From TH-plancto1 sp031431195 (GTDB lineage: Bacteria > Planctomycetota > Planctomycetia > Planctomycetales > Planctomycetaceae), in NCBI GenBank assembly GCA_031431195.1, contig JANPCU010000008.1:6835-70834 (forward strand): 64,000 bases of DNA, read 5' to 3'. A program made the translations under genes and the position numbers. The notes beneath the pieces were generated by a model. That model was given only the letters and a program-made list of their open reading frames with translations. It did not search any database and was not told the DNA's origin. Position 1 is the stretch's first letter. Each line of letters starts with the position of its first letter. This document shows, in pieces, positions 16,451-24,942 of the stretch.

Positions 16451-17500
16451 GTGACCACGACAACACCGTACGATGCCGTCCTCTTCGTCTCCTTTGGCGG
16501 TCCCGAAGGACCGGACGATGTCATGCCGTTTTTGGAGAACGTCCTGCGGGGGCGGAATGTCCCGCGCGAACGCATGCTCGAAGTCGCCGAGCATTACCAC
16601 CACTTCGGCGGTGTCAGCCCGATCAACGCACAGACCCGCGACTTGATCACAGCTGTCGAGGCCGATTTGAAAGCCAACGGACTCTCGATCCCCATCTATT
16701 GGGGCAACCGCAACTGGACGCCGCTGCTGCCCGACACCATGCAGCAGATGGTGGCTGGGGGAGTCAAGAAGGCTCTCGCGTTTGTCGTCTCCGGCTACAG
16801 CTCCTACTCCGGTTGTCGGCAGTACCGCGAAAACCTGATCGCCAGCCAAGGCCAGATCGGTGAGTCCGCTCCGCAGATCGACAAGATCCGCGTCTTCTAC
16901 AATCACCCCGACTTCATTGCGGCCAGCGCCGACCGCATGCGAGCCGCCTTACAACAGATCCCCGCCGAGGCCCGCTCGCGAGTGCGCGTGGCCTACACCG
17001 CTCACAGCATCCCATCCTCAATGGCCAGCAGCTGCAATTACGAGCAGCAACTGCGTGAGACCTGCCGCCTGGTCTCCGAGGCCGTCGGCGTCGATGACTC
17101 GAACTGGAGTCTCGTGTACCAAAGCCGGTCCGGTCGCCCACAAGACCCGTGGCTCGATCCCGACATTTGCGACCACGTTCGTCAACTGAACACAGACGGT
17201 GTGCGCGAGCTGATTGTCATGCCGGTCGGCTTTCTGTCTGATCACATGGAGGTGCTGTATGACTTGGATGACGAGGCTGCCAAGGCAGCTGCCGAATGCG
17301 GGATGCAGATGGTCCGCGCCCAAACGGTCGGCACTCACCCGCTTTTCGTGCAGATGATCCGCAAGTTAATTCTGGAGCGAATGTCACCCGATTTCCCGAA
17401 GGAGGCGATCGGCCAGTACGGTCCCAACTGGGACGTGTGTCCGATCGATTGCTGTCCCGCCCCCGTTCGCCCAGTGATGAGCCAGCGCCCAGGAACTTGA
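16451..17500 (+). CDS. hemH: Ferrochelatase
   Basis: 349 residues from GTG 16451, which follows GGAG by 6 nt; the in-frame ATG at 16421 lies inside a hairpin and is rejected. Family marks: AVLFVSFGGPEGPDDVMPFL, HFGGVSPIN, the VVSGYSSYSGCRQY strand, the active-site region VAYTAHSIPSSM, and QSRSGRPQDPWLDPDI followed by VMPVGFLSDHMEVLYDLD. It inserts ferrous iron into proto- or coproporphyrin in heme synthesis, at the membrane or in the cytoplasm. A Cys-rich C-terminus (VCPIDCCP) is present; whether it binds an Fe-S cluster, as in some ferrochelatases, is not clear. Confidence 0.95.
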   Translation: MTTTTPYDAVLFVSFGGPEGPDDVMPFLENVLRGRNVPRERMLEVAEHYHHFGGVSPINAQTRDLITAVEADLKANGLSIPIYWGNRNWTPLLPDTMQQMVAGGVKKALAFVVSGYSSYSGCRQYRENLIASQGQIGESAPQIDKIRVFYNHPDFIAASADRMRAALQQIPAEARSRVRVAYTAHSIPSSMASSCNYEQQLRETCRLVSEAVGVDDSNWSLVYQSRSGRPQDPWLDPDICDHVRQLNTDGVRELIVMPVGFLSDHMEVLYDLDDEAAKAAAECGMQMVRAQTVGTHPLFVQMIRKLILERMSPDFPKEAIGQYGPNWDVCPIDCCPAPVRPVMSQRPGT

Positions 17501-17689
17501 GAGCGGATGAGTGTTCTACTCGGATTCCGTCCTCTCTGTTGGAGTCCACAACGACACAGCGACCGATTCGACTGGCAGGTTCGCAGAAAGGACGATATTT
17601 TCGGGGGGATGTCGAAGCCCCTCGAACTTTACGATTCGGGCGTGAAGTACGATCAAACTGTGCCACGCTCCCCCAGCAAAAGGAATCTC

Positions 17690-19312
17690 GTGATCCAGTC
17701 GTACACATCCGGCTTACTCCGCCTGATTGATCGATGGTGGTGGGGATTGTGCGTGGTGCTGATTCTCATTGCTGCGGTGCGGTGGCATCGCCTGGATGTT
17801 CCGCTGGAGCGAGATGAGGGAGAATATGCCTACGCGGGACAGCTGATGTTGCAGGGCGTGCCGCCGTATGTCAGTGCCTATAACATGAAGTTGCCTGGAA
17901 TTTACCTCGTCTATGCCATTGTGCTGGGAGTGTGGGGGGAGACGGTGTGGGCGATCCACTTCGCACTCCTGCTCACGAATCTGGCTTCGATCATTCTCGT
18001 GTTTCTGATTGGGCGGCGGCTGATTGACGATGTGGGGGGGCTCTTTGGAGCTGCAGCATTTGCGGTGTTCTCATTACATCAGTCGGTGTCGGGGCTGTTT
18101 GCGAACTCGGAGCATTTCGTCAATCTGCCCATGCTGGGAGGGACACTGCTGCTACTGATGGCTCTGGAGCGGGATCGTCTTTGGCAGTGGGGAGCAGTGG
18201 GCGTGCTGATGGGGACCGCCTTTATCATCAAACAACACGGAGTGATGTTCATCGGATTCGGTGCGGGGGTCATCGCCCTGACCGCCGTCACCGAACGGCC
18301 CGTGGTGCGGCAGCCATTTCTGCGACGATCGTCCGCTTATCTCGCGGGAGCAGTGCTGCCCTTTGTCGCGATCTGTCTCTGGATGGTATGGGCCGGAGTT
18401 TTCTCCCGGTTCTGGTTTTGGACATTCACGTATTCGCCTCATTATATCGCCCAACGGTCGTGGAGTCAGGGTGCTTCCCGGCTCGTTTTTCAGCTCAGCA
18501 CCATGGGGGGCGGGCTGTGGGGTCTGTGGCTGCTGGCGATGATCGGAGCATCGAGAACTCTCCTGGTTCCGGCGCTGAGGAATCGCTGGATCGTCTGGGT
18601 GATGTGGGCACTCGCGTCAATGGCTGCCGTGTGCCCAGGTTTCTATTTCCGTGGACATTACTTTTTGTATGTCCTGCCGGTGAGTGGCCTGTTTGTGGGA
18701 GCGGCGATTTCAGGGATGACGCAACGTGGGGCTGAGGGACGAGCCAGCCGGGGAGGAATGATGGTGTTGATCGCCGCCGCCTTCCTCGTGGCGATCTATC
18801 CGCAATCTGACATCCTGATTCGATGGCCCGACGAGGCCGTGTCGCGGAGCGTCTACGGCAATAATCTGTTCCCGGAAACCCGCAAGATTGCCGAGTACAT
18901 CCAGCGCCACACGACTCCCCAAGACACCATCGCCGTGATCGGTTCTGAACCCCAAATCTATTTCTATGCCCAACGTCGTTCGGCGACCGGTCATATTTAT
19001 ACCTATGCGATGATGGAGGCTCATCCGTTCGCCCGAGAGATGCAGCGGGAAATGATTCAGCAAATCGAAGCGGCCCAGCCCCGGTTCATCGTCTACGTCA
19101 ACTTCCATCAATCCTGGGCGGCACGTCCCGAGTCGTTTCCTGATTTGCAAGATTGGTCTCGTAAGTATACCGCCGAAAACTACGAGTTAGCGGGCCTCGT
19201 CCAGCTCTCCCCCACAGGCACGGAGTCTGTCTGGGACACCGCCGCCTTGGGGCGCACGCTCCCCGGCCCGGAAAGTTCGTGGCTAAGCGTCTATCGCCGA
19301 ACTCGGAACTGA
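17690..19312 (+). CDS. GT39/ArnT-like membrane glycosyltransferase
   Basis: 540 residues from GTG 17690, chosen because AAAGGA lies 5 nt upstream and the protein then begins VIQSYTSG just before the first membrane helix. The frame is open from ATG 17507, but that N-terminus looks non-coding. At least ten membrane helices are visible. The first extracytoplasmic loop carries ERDEGEYAYAGQLML, the acidic motif expected for GT39/ArnT-type transferases that use polyprenyl-phosphate sugars. A soluble C-terminal part (AVIGSEPQIYFYAQRR, HIYTYAMMEAHP) is typical. Acceptor and sugar are unknown. It precedes a second protein of the same kind at 19658. Confidence 0.85.
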   Translation: MIQSYTSGLLRLIDRWWWGLCVVLILIAAVRWHRLDVPLERDEGEYAYAGQLMLQGVPPYVSAYNMKLPGIYLVYAIVLGVWGETVWAIHFALLLTNLASIILVFLIGRRLIDDVGGLFGAAAFAVFSLHQSVSGLFANSEHFVNLPMLGGTLLLLMALERDRLWQWGAVGVLMGTAFIIKQHGVMFIGFGAGVIALTAVTERPVVRQPFLRRSSAYLAGAVLPFVAICLWMVWAGVFSRFWFWTFTYSPHYIAQRSWSQGASRLVFQLSTMGGGLWGLWLLAMIGASRTLLVPALRNRWIVWVMWALASMAAVCPGFYFRGHYFLYVLPVSGLFVGAAISGMTQRGAEGRASRGGMMVLIAAAFLVAIYPQSDILIRWPDEAVSRSVYGNNLFPETRKIAEYIQRHTTPQDTIAVIGSEPQIYFYAQRRSATGHIYTYAMMEAHPFAREMQREMIQQIEAAQPRFIVYVNFHQSWAARPESFPDLQDWSRKYTAENYELAGLVQLSPTGTESVWDTAALGRTLPGPESSWLSVYRRTRN

Positions 19313-19657
19313 TCGTCTGGTGAGTTCACGAAGTCGGAGCCTCCCCACTCCGATCGTCGCGTAGCCCCACGGCTCACGCCCCCCTCGGAGTGATTCGCCC
19401 CAGGCCTCCCTGCGAATGCTGGTCTCACTGGGCGGGTTGTATCAGTGGATCGTATTGCTCCGATCAGTGCGATCGAAGCAACTCGGTGCGAAAACGCGAC
19501 TCGAGAGCTGCCGTCTGGTGTCCGAACTTCCAATTCCTGTTTCCCCACTTGCCTCGTACCGTTTTCTGGCACACATTTGCGGGTTCACGACTGGGAGTCA
19601 GGGGAGTTGCCGTTGTTCCGCTGACTCAATTCCCAGCCGGGGACGGCGAGCCCCCTC
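19313..19657. other. Gap between two glycosyltransferase genes
   Basis: 345 bp. Small open frames cross it, but none has a credible start or codon pattern. I see no strong hairpin or known repeat. Confidence 0.4.
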
Positions 19658-21487
19658 ATGTCCGCAGTTCTGCCCACGCCTCTTCAGTCGACTTCCCTGG
19701 CACCGATGCGGGAGCAGCGGCGGTTTCTCGTGTTGCTGATTTTGGTGGGGCTGGCAGCCGTGCATGCGGTGTGGGCGGCGAGCTGGTTGGTGGATGATTT
19801 CCGGGTCGCGAAGGACATCTACTCAGGCTTTCGGATGCTCGGATCGCCGAACCTGGGACTCACGCAAGCACTGGTGCATGTCGATTTCGGTGTGTTTCTG
19901 GTCGGGATCATCTGGCTCGTGAACTACCGCTGGACTGACCAGCGCCCGGCTCTGATTGAGCAGGACAGCGTGGCTTGGACGCCGGGGCATGTGATCGGGT
20001 TGGTGAGTGTTCTGGCCCTGGGGACGGGCTTGCTGCTCTGGAACCTGGGTGGTCCGGTGATGTGGCAGGACGAGGCACAGTCGGCGCTGATCTCTCGCAC
20101 AGTCGCGGAGACTGGTCTGCCGTATGGGACCGATGGACTCAATTTCTTTTCCCAGGAATTTGGTGCGGAATACGCGGACGGCTACCTCTGGCGCTGGCAC
20201 ACATGGTTGCCCTTTTACCTGGTGGCGGGGAGCTATGAGCTGTTCGGCGACAACACATTTGCCAGCCGGTTGCCGGGCGTTCTCCTCGGCTGGATCTCCA
20301 TCGGCCTGACCTATCAATTGGGGGTGGAGTTGTGGAGAGATCGACGGTCGGCACTATTTGGAGCGGGCGTGCTGACGATTTGTGTCGGATTCTTGCTGCT
20401 TTCGCGACAGTGCCGGTACTACAGCGCCCTGATGTGTTTCACGCTGATGAGCGTGATGGGCTACTGGCGATTGATGCAATCCCAGCGAGGCGGTTACTGG
20501 CTGCTGATCTCCGGCATGACGATGCTGTTTCACTCGCACTACGTCTACACGGGGATTTGCGGAGCGGCATTCATCGCTCATGCGGCGCTGTATCACCGGG
20601 AGCATCTGAAGCCGCTGACAGTCGCAGCGGCGTGGGTCATCGTGCTGGCGCTTCCCTGGGTCATCTGGTTCTGGCAGATGAAATACGGGTCACGATACGG
20701 AGGACGCACCTTCCAACCCGCACTGTGGTTCACCGACTTCACGCGGTTTTTGAACCATGTGGCCCTGGAGTTCATTCCCTGGATGCTGTGGCCCATTCCG
20801 GTTCTGCTGGCCGTGTTTCGAGAGAAGTTCTCCCTGCCGCGGTCGGTACTACCCCGGCCGAAAGTGGGGGGGCTGTTGGCCATTCTGATTGCAGCCCACT
20901 TGCTCCTGCTGTCGCCCATCGTGCCAGCGGCCTATTTCCGCTATCTCGCCCCCTTGGCTCCTCTCACGGCATTGGTCGTCGGACGCTGGATCGCGGACGC
21001 CTCTCGCATTCACAGAGCCCTGGCGACCTGGATGGTGGCCGTGATTTTTCTCAGCTGGCCCTGCGCGGATTATCTTCATGAGCAGCTGGTCCCTGTCCAA
21101 AACGCGGGAGGGGCAATCATCAAGTTCCTCCAGACCCACTCTCAACCGGACGAGGTGATCTTATCCAATATCGGGGATATGCCGCTGAAGTATTATCTTC
21201 CGAATCGCGTCGTCGGGGGGCTGGCAGGGGATCAACTGGACCATTTCACGGCTCCCGAATGGGTCATCCTGCGCAAACACGCGAGCTATGTCCCTCGAAA
21301 ACTGAATACCCAGATCGAGATGTTGGCACACAGCGATCAGTACGAGCCAATCGTGATCCCGGTGCCGGACACTCCCTTTGAATACCGCGAAGATCCGTGC
21401 TGTCACCTATTTGCCACCGATTGGCACGAGCAGCCCGTCTCAATTTATCGTCGCCGATCCAGCCCGACGAAGGTCACACATCCCTGA
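19658..21487 (+). CDS. GT39/ArnT-like membrane glycosyltransferase
   Basis: 609 residues from ATG 19658; an internal ATG 16 codons on (MREQRRFLVLL) is an alternative. More than ten membrane helices are visible. The acidic loop motif is GGPVMWQDEAQSALISRTVA, matching the DE motif of GT39-family transferases, followed by the WHTWLPFYL loop and a long hydrophobic core. The C-terminal domain includes THSQPDEVILSNIGDMPLKY, like that of the neighbour at 17690. The pair probably decorates a cell-envelope polymer or lipid; the substrate cannot be read from sequence. The 345-bp gap argues against tight translational coupling. Confidence 0.82.
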   Translation: MSAVLPTPLQSTSLAPMREQRRFLVLLILVGLAAVHAVWAASWLVDDFRVAKDIYSGFRMLGSPNLGLTQALVHVDFGVFLVGIIWLVNYRWTDQRPALIEQDSVAWTPGHVIGLVSVLALGTGLLLWNLGGPVMWQDEAQSALISRTVAETGLPYGTDGLNFFSQEFGAEYADGYLWRWHTWLPFYLVAGSYELFGDNTFASRLPGVLLGWISIGLTYQLGVELWRDRRSALFGAGVLTICVGFLLLSRQCRYYSALMCFTLMSVMGYWRLMQSQRGGYWLLISGMTMLFHSHYVYTGICGAAFIAHAALYHREHLKPLTVAAAWVIVLALPWVIWFWQMKYGSRYGGRTFQPALWFTDFTRFLNHVALEFIPWMLWPIPVLLAVFREKFSLPRSVLPRPKVGGLLAILIAAHLLLLSPIVPAAYFRYLAPLAPLTALVVGRWIADASRIHRALATWMVAVIFLSWPCADYLHEQLVPVQNAGGAIIKFLQTHSQPDEVILSNIGDMPLKYYLPNRVVGGLAGDQLDHFTAPEWVILRKHASYVPRKLNTQIEMLAHSDQYEPIVIPVPDTPFEYREDPCCHLFATDWHEQPVSIYRRRSSPTKVTHP

Positions 21488-21535
21488 GTGTGCGGGAAAA
21501 TCCATGGGCCTCTGATATCCGTCCGGCCCCTCTGA

Positions 21536-21571
21536 GCCAGCCAGGGTTTTTGATACACGGTCCTGGCTGGC
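21536..21571. terminator. Hairpin after glycosyltransferase gene
   Basis: GCCAGCCAGG and CCTGGCTGGC form a 10-bp perfect stem around a 16-nt loop, between convergent genes. A T-run lies in the loop rather than after the stem, so termination is only a possibility. Confidence 0.45.
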
Positions 21572-21627
21572 GTAACGGGCTGGTTAGAGAATAAAAGAGG
21601 CCCCAAGCAGCAATCCCTCACCCGATG

Positions 21628-22902
21628 CTACTCCACCGACCATCCCTTTGTCGGTTGCTGGTGGATCACTGGCGGCTGCTTCGATTGCAGCTGGGCGATT
21701 TCATTCTCGACGGCGGCGACCTCTTGGCTGGTTGTATGCACCGCGAAGCGGAGTCGCATCGAGTAGGTCTGCCCCGGCTCCAGCGAGATGACCCGGCCCA
21801 GCTGGCGCTCCAGTGACTTGTGGTTGGGGAAGTTCGTGCCGGGCTCCAACCCGACGACGTAGCCGTCGCGCTCTGACTGCGTACATTTCCAAACTGCAAA
21901 GCACGGTAACTGACGTGTCGAGAACCGCAGACTCAGCCCGAGATCGCCGGTGCCGTTTCGCAGCATTGTCACCGTCTCGCCGGCGGCATCGCCCAGTAGT
22001 CGGTGGTAATAGACCTGCTCCGCGTAGCCCGGGGTCGGCCCTTGGCAATCGGCTGGTGTGGCGATTCCCTCCGCAGCGCGGGCATCTCGAGGAGCGATTT
22101 CCGCACTCGCGCATAGCACCTGCGACCCCGCGCCGAGGAACGGCTCGCCGATGTTGTTGTGGTACAGCATCTCGAACTCGGTCGGGGCTCCGCCGAGGTT
22201 CGTGACCTCGTCCGTCACCTCAAAACTGTTACTGCCGACGACCGTCCGCAAGGTCGACTCCAGTCGCAGCTGGGGTCCGAACATCGTGCATTCATCGACG
22301 ATGCCGGTCAGTCGCAATGTGGAGGTTTCTTCTTCGACATCGATTTCGCGATCGTGTGATGGCAAGTTCGCGATCCGTCCATGCAGGGTCAGGTCCGACT
22401 CGACCGGACTCTTCGCCCCGGGGTCATGCCCCGGTGGTCCATTGAACGCCATTCCACAACGGCAGAGGAACTCGTTGAACCCGTCGAGCCAGCCGAGCCC
22501 ATTGCGGGACTTGAGGTCGACAAACCGCGGATGAGCCAGCCGCCGCACGGGCGATTCCCAGCCAATCGGGATCCCCTGGTACTCGGCCTTCCAGATCCCC
22601 ATCCCGCGCGTCGGGGAGACCCAGACCGTCAGCGGACCATTCTTGAGTTCGAACACCTCGACACCCGCCGAGGTGCCCTCCTCCAGGACCGTCCACCGAA
22701 TGCCCCAGTCGTGCCCGCCCGGCAACTTGACCTCCGCTGGTCCGGCCAGCACCTGCCAACTTGGGCCGTCCTCATCGTGATCGTGGTCGTGACTATGGTC
22801 ATGGTCGTGATCGTGCCCGCAATTGGTGTGGTCATGATCGTGGGAATGGTCGTGATCATGATCATGGCTGTGGTCATGATCGTGGTCGTGGCGTTGGGCC
22901 AT
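21628..22902 (-). CDS. DUF4432 (aldose-epimerase-fold) protein with N-terminal His-Asp tract
   Basis: 424 residues from ATG 22902; no later Met precedes the core, and the frame upstream (to 23139) runs into repeat DNA. The core from about residue 47 has the galactose-mutarotase-like fold of DUF4432: VEVFELKNGPLTVWVSPTRG, MGIWKAEYQGIPIGWESP, HPRFVDLKSRNGLGWLDGFN, LTLHGRIANLPS, LYHNNIGEPFLG and VGLEPGTNFPNHK. DUF4432 proteins are thought to act on sugars, but activity is unproven. Residues 5-43 are an alternating His-Asp tract (18 His in 39 residues) coded by a DNA tandem repeat, likely able to bind zinc or nickel; I know of no such extension as a family norm. Confidence 0.85.
   Translation of the reverse strand: MAQRHDHDHDHSHDHDHDHSHDHDHTNCGHDHDHDHSHDHDHDEDGPSWQVLAGPAEVKLPGGHDWGIRWTVLEEGTSAGVEVFELKNGPLTVWVSPTRGMGIWKAEYQGIPIGWESPVRRLAHPRFVDLKSRNGLGWLDGFNEFLCRCGMAFNGPPGHDPGAKSPVESDLTLHGRIANLPSHDREIDVEEETSTLRLTGIVDECTMFGPQLRLESTLRTVVGSNSFEVTDEVTNLGGAPTEFEMLYHNNIGEPFLGAGSQVLCASAEIAPRDARAAEGIATPADCQGPTPGYAEQVYYHRLLGDAAGETVTMLRNGTGDLGLSLRFSTRQLPCFAVWKCTQSERDGYVVGLEPGTNFPNHKSLERQLGRVISLEPGQTYSMRLRFAVHTTSQEVAAVENEIAQLQSKQPPVIHQQPTKGWSVE
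22774..22890. repeat. Tandem repeat coding a His-Asp tract
   Basis: A 117-bp run of GATCATGATCATGG-type units (on the + strand, mixed ATGGTCGTGATCGTG) codes HDHDHDHS blocks, broken once by TNCG. Unit boundaries of 18-24 bp suggest growth by slippage. Confidence 0.9.
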
Positions 22903-23056
22903 GTGCGTATGCCAATGCGAGAGTGGAAACCCGGTAAGTGTGCCGCAGTCTACGGACCGCGATTCCGGCAATCCAGCGGGAAGGTGAGCCAATTCAAGCT
23001 GCGAGGTCTCGGCAGGCTCATCAAATGGATTATCGGGAGCCTCAATGAATGCCAGG

Positions 23057-23275
23057 GGTGTGCGCATCAAAAAAGTAGGCAGATCTCGAAAATCCACGAC
23101 CGAGGAGTGTGCCTTAAAAAGTCGTCCGAGATCCACCACAGTCCCCGGCTACCGCGAATGAGCAGCCCCCTCCCGCGTCCCGGTCGTGTGAAACGCAGAG
23201 GGCGAGGAGGACGCAGAGAGAAGAAGCACTCCCTCCGAACTCTGCACTCCCAGCGTCCTCTGCGTTTTCATTCTG
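23057..23275. repeat. Dispersed repeats upstream of the DUF4432 gene
   Basis: Positions 23057-23082 carry GGTGTGCGCATCAAAAAAGT, a member of the family at 23380-23647 and 35541-35830. Positions about 23187-23268 hold GTGTGAAACGCAGAGGGCGA and its inverted partner CAGCGTCCTCTGCGTTTTC, a short form of the core of the elements at 28840-29231 and 46637-47041. Confidence 0.8.
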
Positions 23276-23379
23276 CCGGTCGGTCGCGTTCAAGGTATCA
23301 CCTGTTGTTGTCGTGAGTTTTGTCAGGACGGTGCCTCTGGTTTAGGAGTACCGACTTTTGTGATGCACACACCCTGACC

Positions 23380-23647
23380 GGCGTGTGCTTCAGAAAAGTC
23401 AGCAGAGATTCACCACGGAAATAAAGAGGCACGGAGAGACGTGCGTGGTGGTCGATTTGTTCGGGAATCAAGAGATGTTTTGACAGGATGAACAAGATGG
23501 ACAGGATGTAGGCAGATGTCGACTGATTCCGAAAACCATCCTGTTGATCCTATCAAAACCGTTAGGCTCCCAACTCACCGATTGTCCATCACTTCGAATT
23601 CTCCGTGGTGAGTGCCTGCCGCTGCCTACTTTTCTGAGGCACACACC
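23380..23647. repeat. Inverted-repeat-bounded element with nested repeats
   Basis: The left arm (23380-23419) begins GGCGTGTGCTTCAGAAAAGT and ends TTCACCACGGA. The right arm (about 23604-23647) mirrors it, TCCGTGGTGAGTGCCTG then CCTACTTTTCTGAGGCACAC. Inside is a second inverted repeat, TTTTGACAGGATGAACAAGA with CCTGTTGATCCTATCAAAAC (23475-23570). A further arm, CCGACTTTTGTGATGCACAC, lies just left at 23351. No gene is present. Confidence 0.75.
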
Positions 23648-23673
23648 AATGCCCAGCGAAATCAACGGAAGAC

Positions 23674-23703
23674 TTGCCATTGGCACCCGCTCTTCGGTAT
23701 AAG
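23674..23703 (+). promoter_or_regulatory. Predicted sigma-70-type promoter for tRNA-Arg
   Basis: A -35 box TTGCCA (23674-23679) and a -10 box TATAAG (23698-23703) each match the consensus at 5 of 6 positions with an 18-bp spacer. The tRNA starts 11 bp after the -10 box. Confidence 0.65.
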
Positions 23704-23713
23704 ACAGTTCTAG

Positions 23714-23787
23714 GCACCCCTAGCGCAATTGGATAGAGCATCGGTCTACGAAACCGAAGGTTGGTGGTTCGAACCCACCGGGGTGCA
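23714..23787 (+). tRNA. tRNA-Arg(ACG)
   Basis: 74 nt folding as a cloverleaf. The acceptor stem is GCACCCC / GGGGTGC with discriminator A; the anticodon stem TCGGT / ACCGA encloses loop CTACGAA (anticodon ACG, normally edited to inosine to read CGN); the T arm is GGTGG TTCGAAC CCACC. The D stem GCGC / GAGC has one G-A mismatch. CCA is not encoded. Confidence 0.95.
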
Positions 23788-23929
23788 ATGAGTTACGTCA
23801 CATGACGAAAGTGAGTGTGTTGAACACACTCATTCTGGTCGTTTTTGCAACTCGGGTATTGGCCGTTCCAGTTGGGACTTTGCGTCCTTCCGTCGGTGCG
23901 GCCCACGTGTGATTTGAACAAGGTGGAAC

Positions 23930-24439
23930 ATGCCTCCCAAGCGTAAAGAACGTCTGCGTTCCTCAGATCGTCGTGGCGGAATCGAACTGCTCCTGACCGA
24001 GCACATTGAGAACGTCGGTGACCAGGGACAAATTGTGAAGGTCAAGCCGGGTTACGCACGGAACTACCTGCTGCCACTCGGGTTGGCCACGGTCGCCACC
24101 GAAGCGAACAAGTCGATGGTACTCCGCCATCGCCAGCGCCAGGACGCCGTCGCCGTTTCCAAGCTCAAGACGCTGAAGCAAATCGGCGACAAGATCAAGG
24201 ACTACAGCGTCACCCTCGAAGCCAATGCGACCGATGATGGTCATCTGTACGGTTCGATCGGGGCTCCCGAAATCAGCAAGGCCCTTAAGGCTGCGAACTA
24301 CCCGGTCGAGATCGACATGGTTCGTCTGGATGGAGCGCTGAAGGAACTGGGCATGTACACCGTCAAGCTCCAATTGCATGCTGACATCGCCACAGAGGTC
24401 AAGGTATGGGTCGTGCCGACAGCTTCGTCGATTCGCTAG
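23930..24439 (+). CDS. rplI: 50S ribosomal protein L9
   Basis: 169 residues, ATG preceded by AAGGTGG. The L9 N-domain is clear: IELLLTEHIENVGDQGQIVK then VKPGYARNYLLPLGLA, followed by the long connecting helix (ANKSMVLRHRQRQDAVAVSK) and the C-domain (GHLYGSIGAPEISKAL). An N-terminal extension of about 16 basic residues (MPPKRKERLRSSDRRG) precedes the usual start of L9. It binds 23S rRNA near the L1 stalk. It lies between tRNA-Arg and dnaB; rplI-dnaB is a widely kept bacterial gene order. Confidence 0.96.
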   Translation: MPPKRKERLRSSDRRGGIELLLTEHIENVGDQGQIVKVKPGYARNYLLPLGLATVATEANKSMVLRHRQRQDAVAVSKLKTLKQIGDKIKDYSVTLEANATDDGHLYGSIGAPEISKALKAANYPVEIDMVRLDGALKELGMYTVKLQLHADIATEVKVWVVPTASSIR

Positions 24440-24447
24440 TTCTTTCG

Positions 24448-24508
24448 TGGGATAGGCTTCCAGCCTGTCATCCCACCGCGCACGACAGGCTAGAAGCCTA
24501 TCCCACGG
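24448..24508. repeat. Dispersed inverted repeat after rplI
   Basis: GTGGGATAGGCTTCCAGCCT and GACAGGCTAGAAGCCTATCC face each other around a short CG-rich loop. Same family as 14553-14677 and the single intragenic arm at 10013-10047. It can form a very strong hairpin and may act as a terminator for rplI. Confidence 0.9.
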
Positions 24509-24570
24509 GCATTGCAGTTTGACGCCCTCCCAGCCGATTGAACCCGGCCGTGGAACATCAGAGAATCGTG

Positions 24571-24604
24571 ACACCTCTCCGGAATCCGGAGAGGTGTTTT
24601 TTTG
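24571..24604 (+). terminator. Rho-independent terminator
   Basis: ACACCTCTCCGG and CCGGAGAGGTGT form a 12-bp stem with a two-base loop, followed at once by eight T residues including those of the stem end. It lies downstream of rplI and is the best intrinsic terminator in the window. Confidence 0.9.
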
Positions 24605-24794
24605 TGGCTCTGGTGCCGCGAATCGCGGGCGGATTCGTGTTAGACTGCCGTCCCCTTCGTCCCGTAAGGGACGGTCGACAATGGCCCATCGTTTCAACGG
24701 TGGGAAACCGGGCGAGGGTGGCGTGGTGAAACGCTGCCTTGATTGTGGTGGGGATTGTTCGCATGAGCGGCCAGCCTCGTACCTCGCTCACACG

Positions 24795-24874
24795 CAGGCG
24801 AGCCGGGCGGCGTCAGCCCCCGGACTCGAGTGGCTGCAAAATGGTCCGGAGGCTGACGCCATCCGGCTCGCCTG
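24795..24874. repeat. REP-like inverted repeat upstream of dnaB
   Basis: The left arm CAGGCGAGCCGGGCGGCGTC and right arm GACGCCATCCGGCTCGCCTG pair over about 30 bp with few mismatches, around a 20-nt loop. It lies 69 bp before the dnaB start. Confidence 0.8.
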
Positions 24875-24942
24875 GGAAAGCCAGTGCGACACTCGGCAGG
24901 TGGTTCGCATGCTGGCTGTTTTTGTGGATCGGATCGAAGTTC

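Noticed and set aside
15293..16906. 537-codon minus-strand open frame
   Set aside because: Antisense to pyrG and hemH, both certain genes.
22774..22890. Tandem repeat considered as a CRISPR array
   Set aside because: Units are 18-24 bp, contiguous with no spacers, and code a His-Asp tract; no cas genes are present.
22381..23316. 311-codon plus-strand open frame with a Val/Ile/Met-rich stretch
   Set aside because: The hydrophobic run is the antisense of the His-Asp tract of the DUF4432 gene, not a membrane protein.
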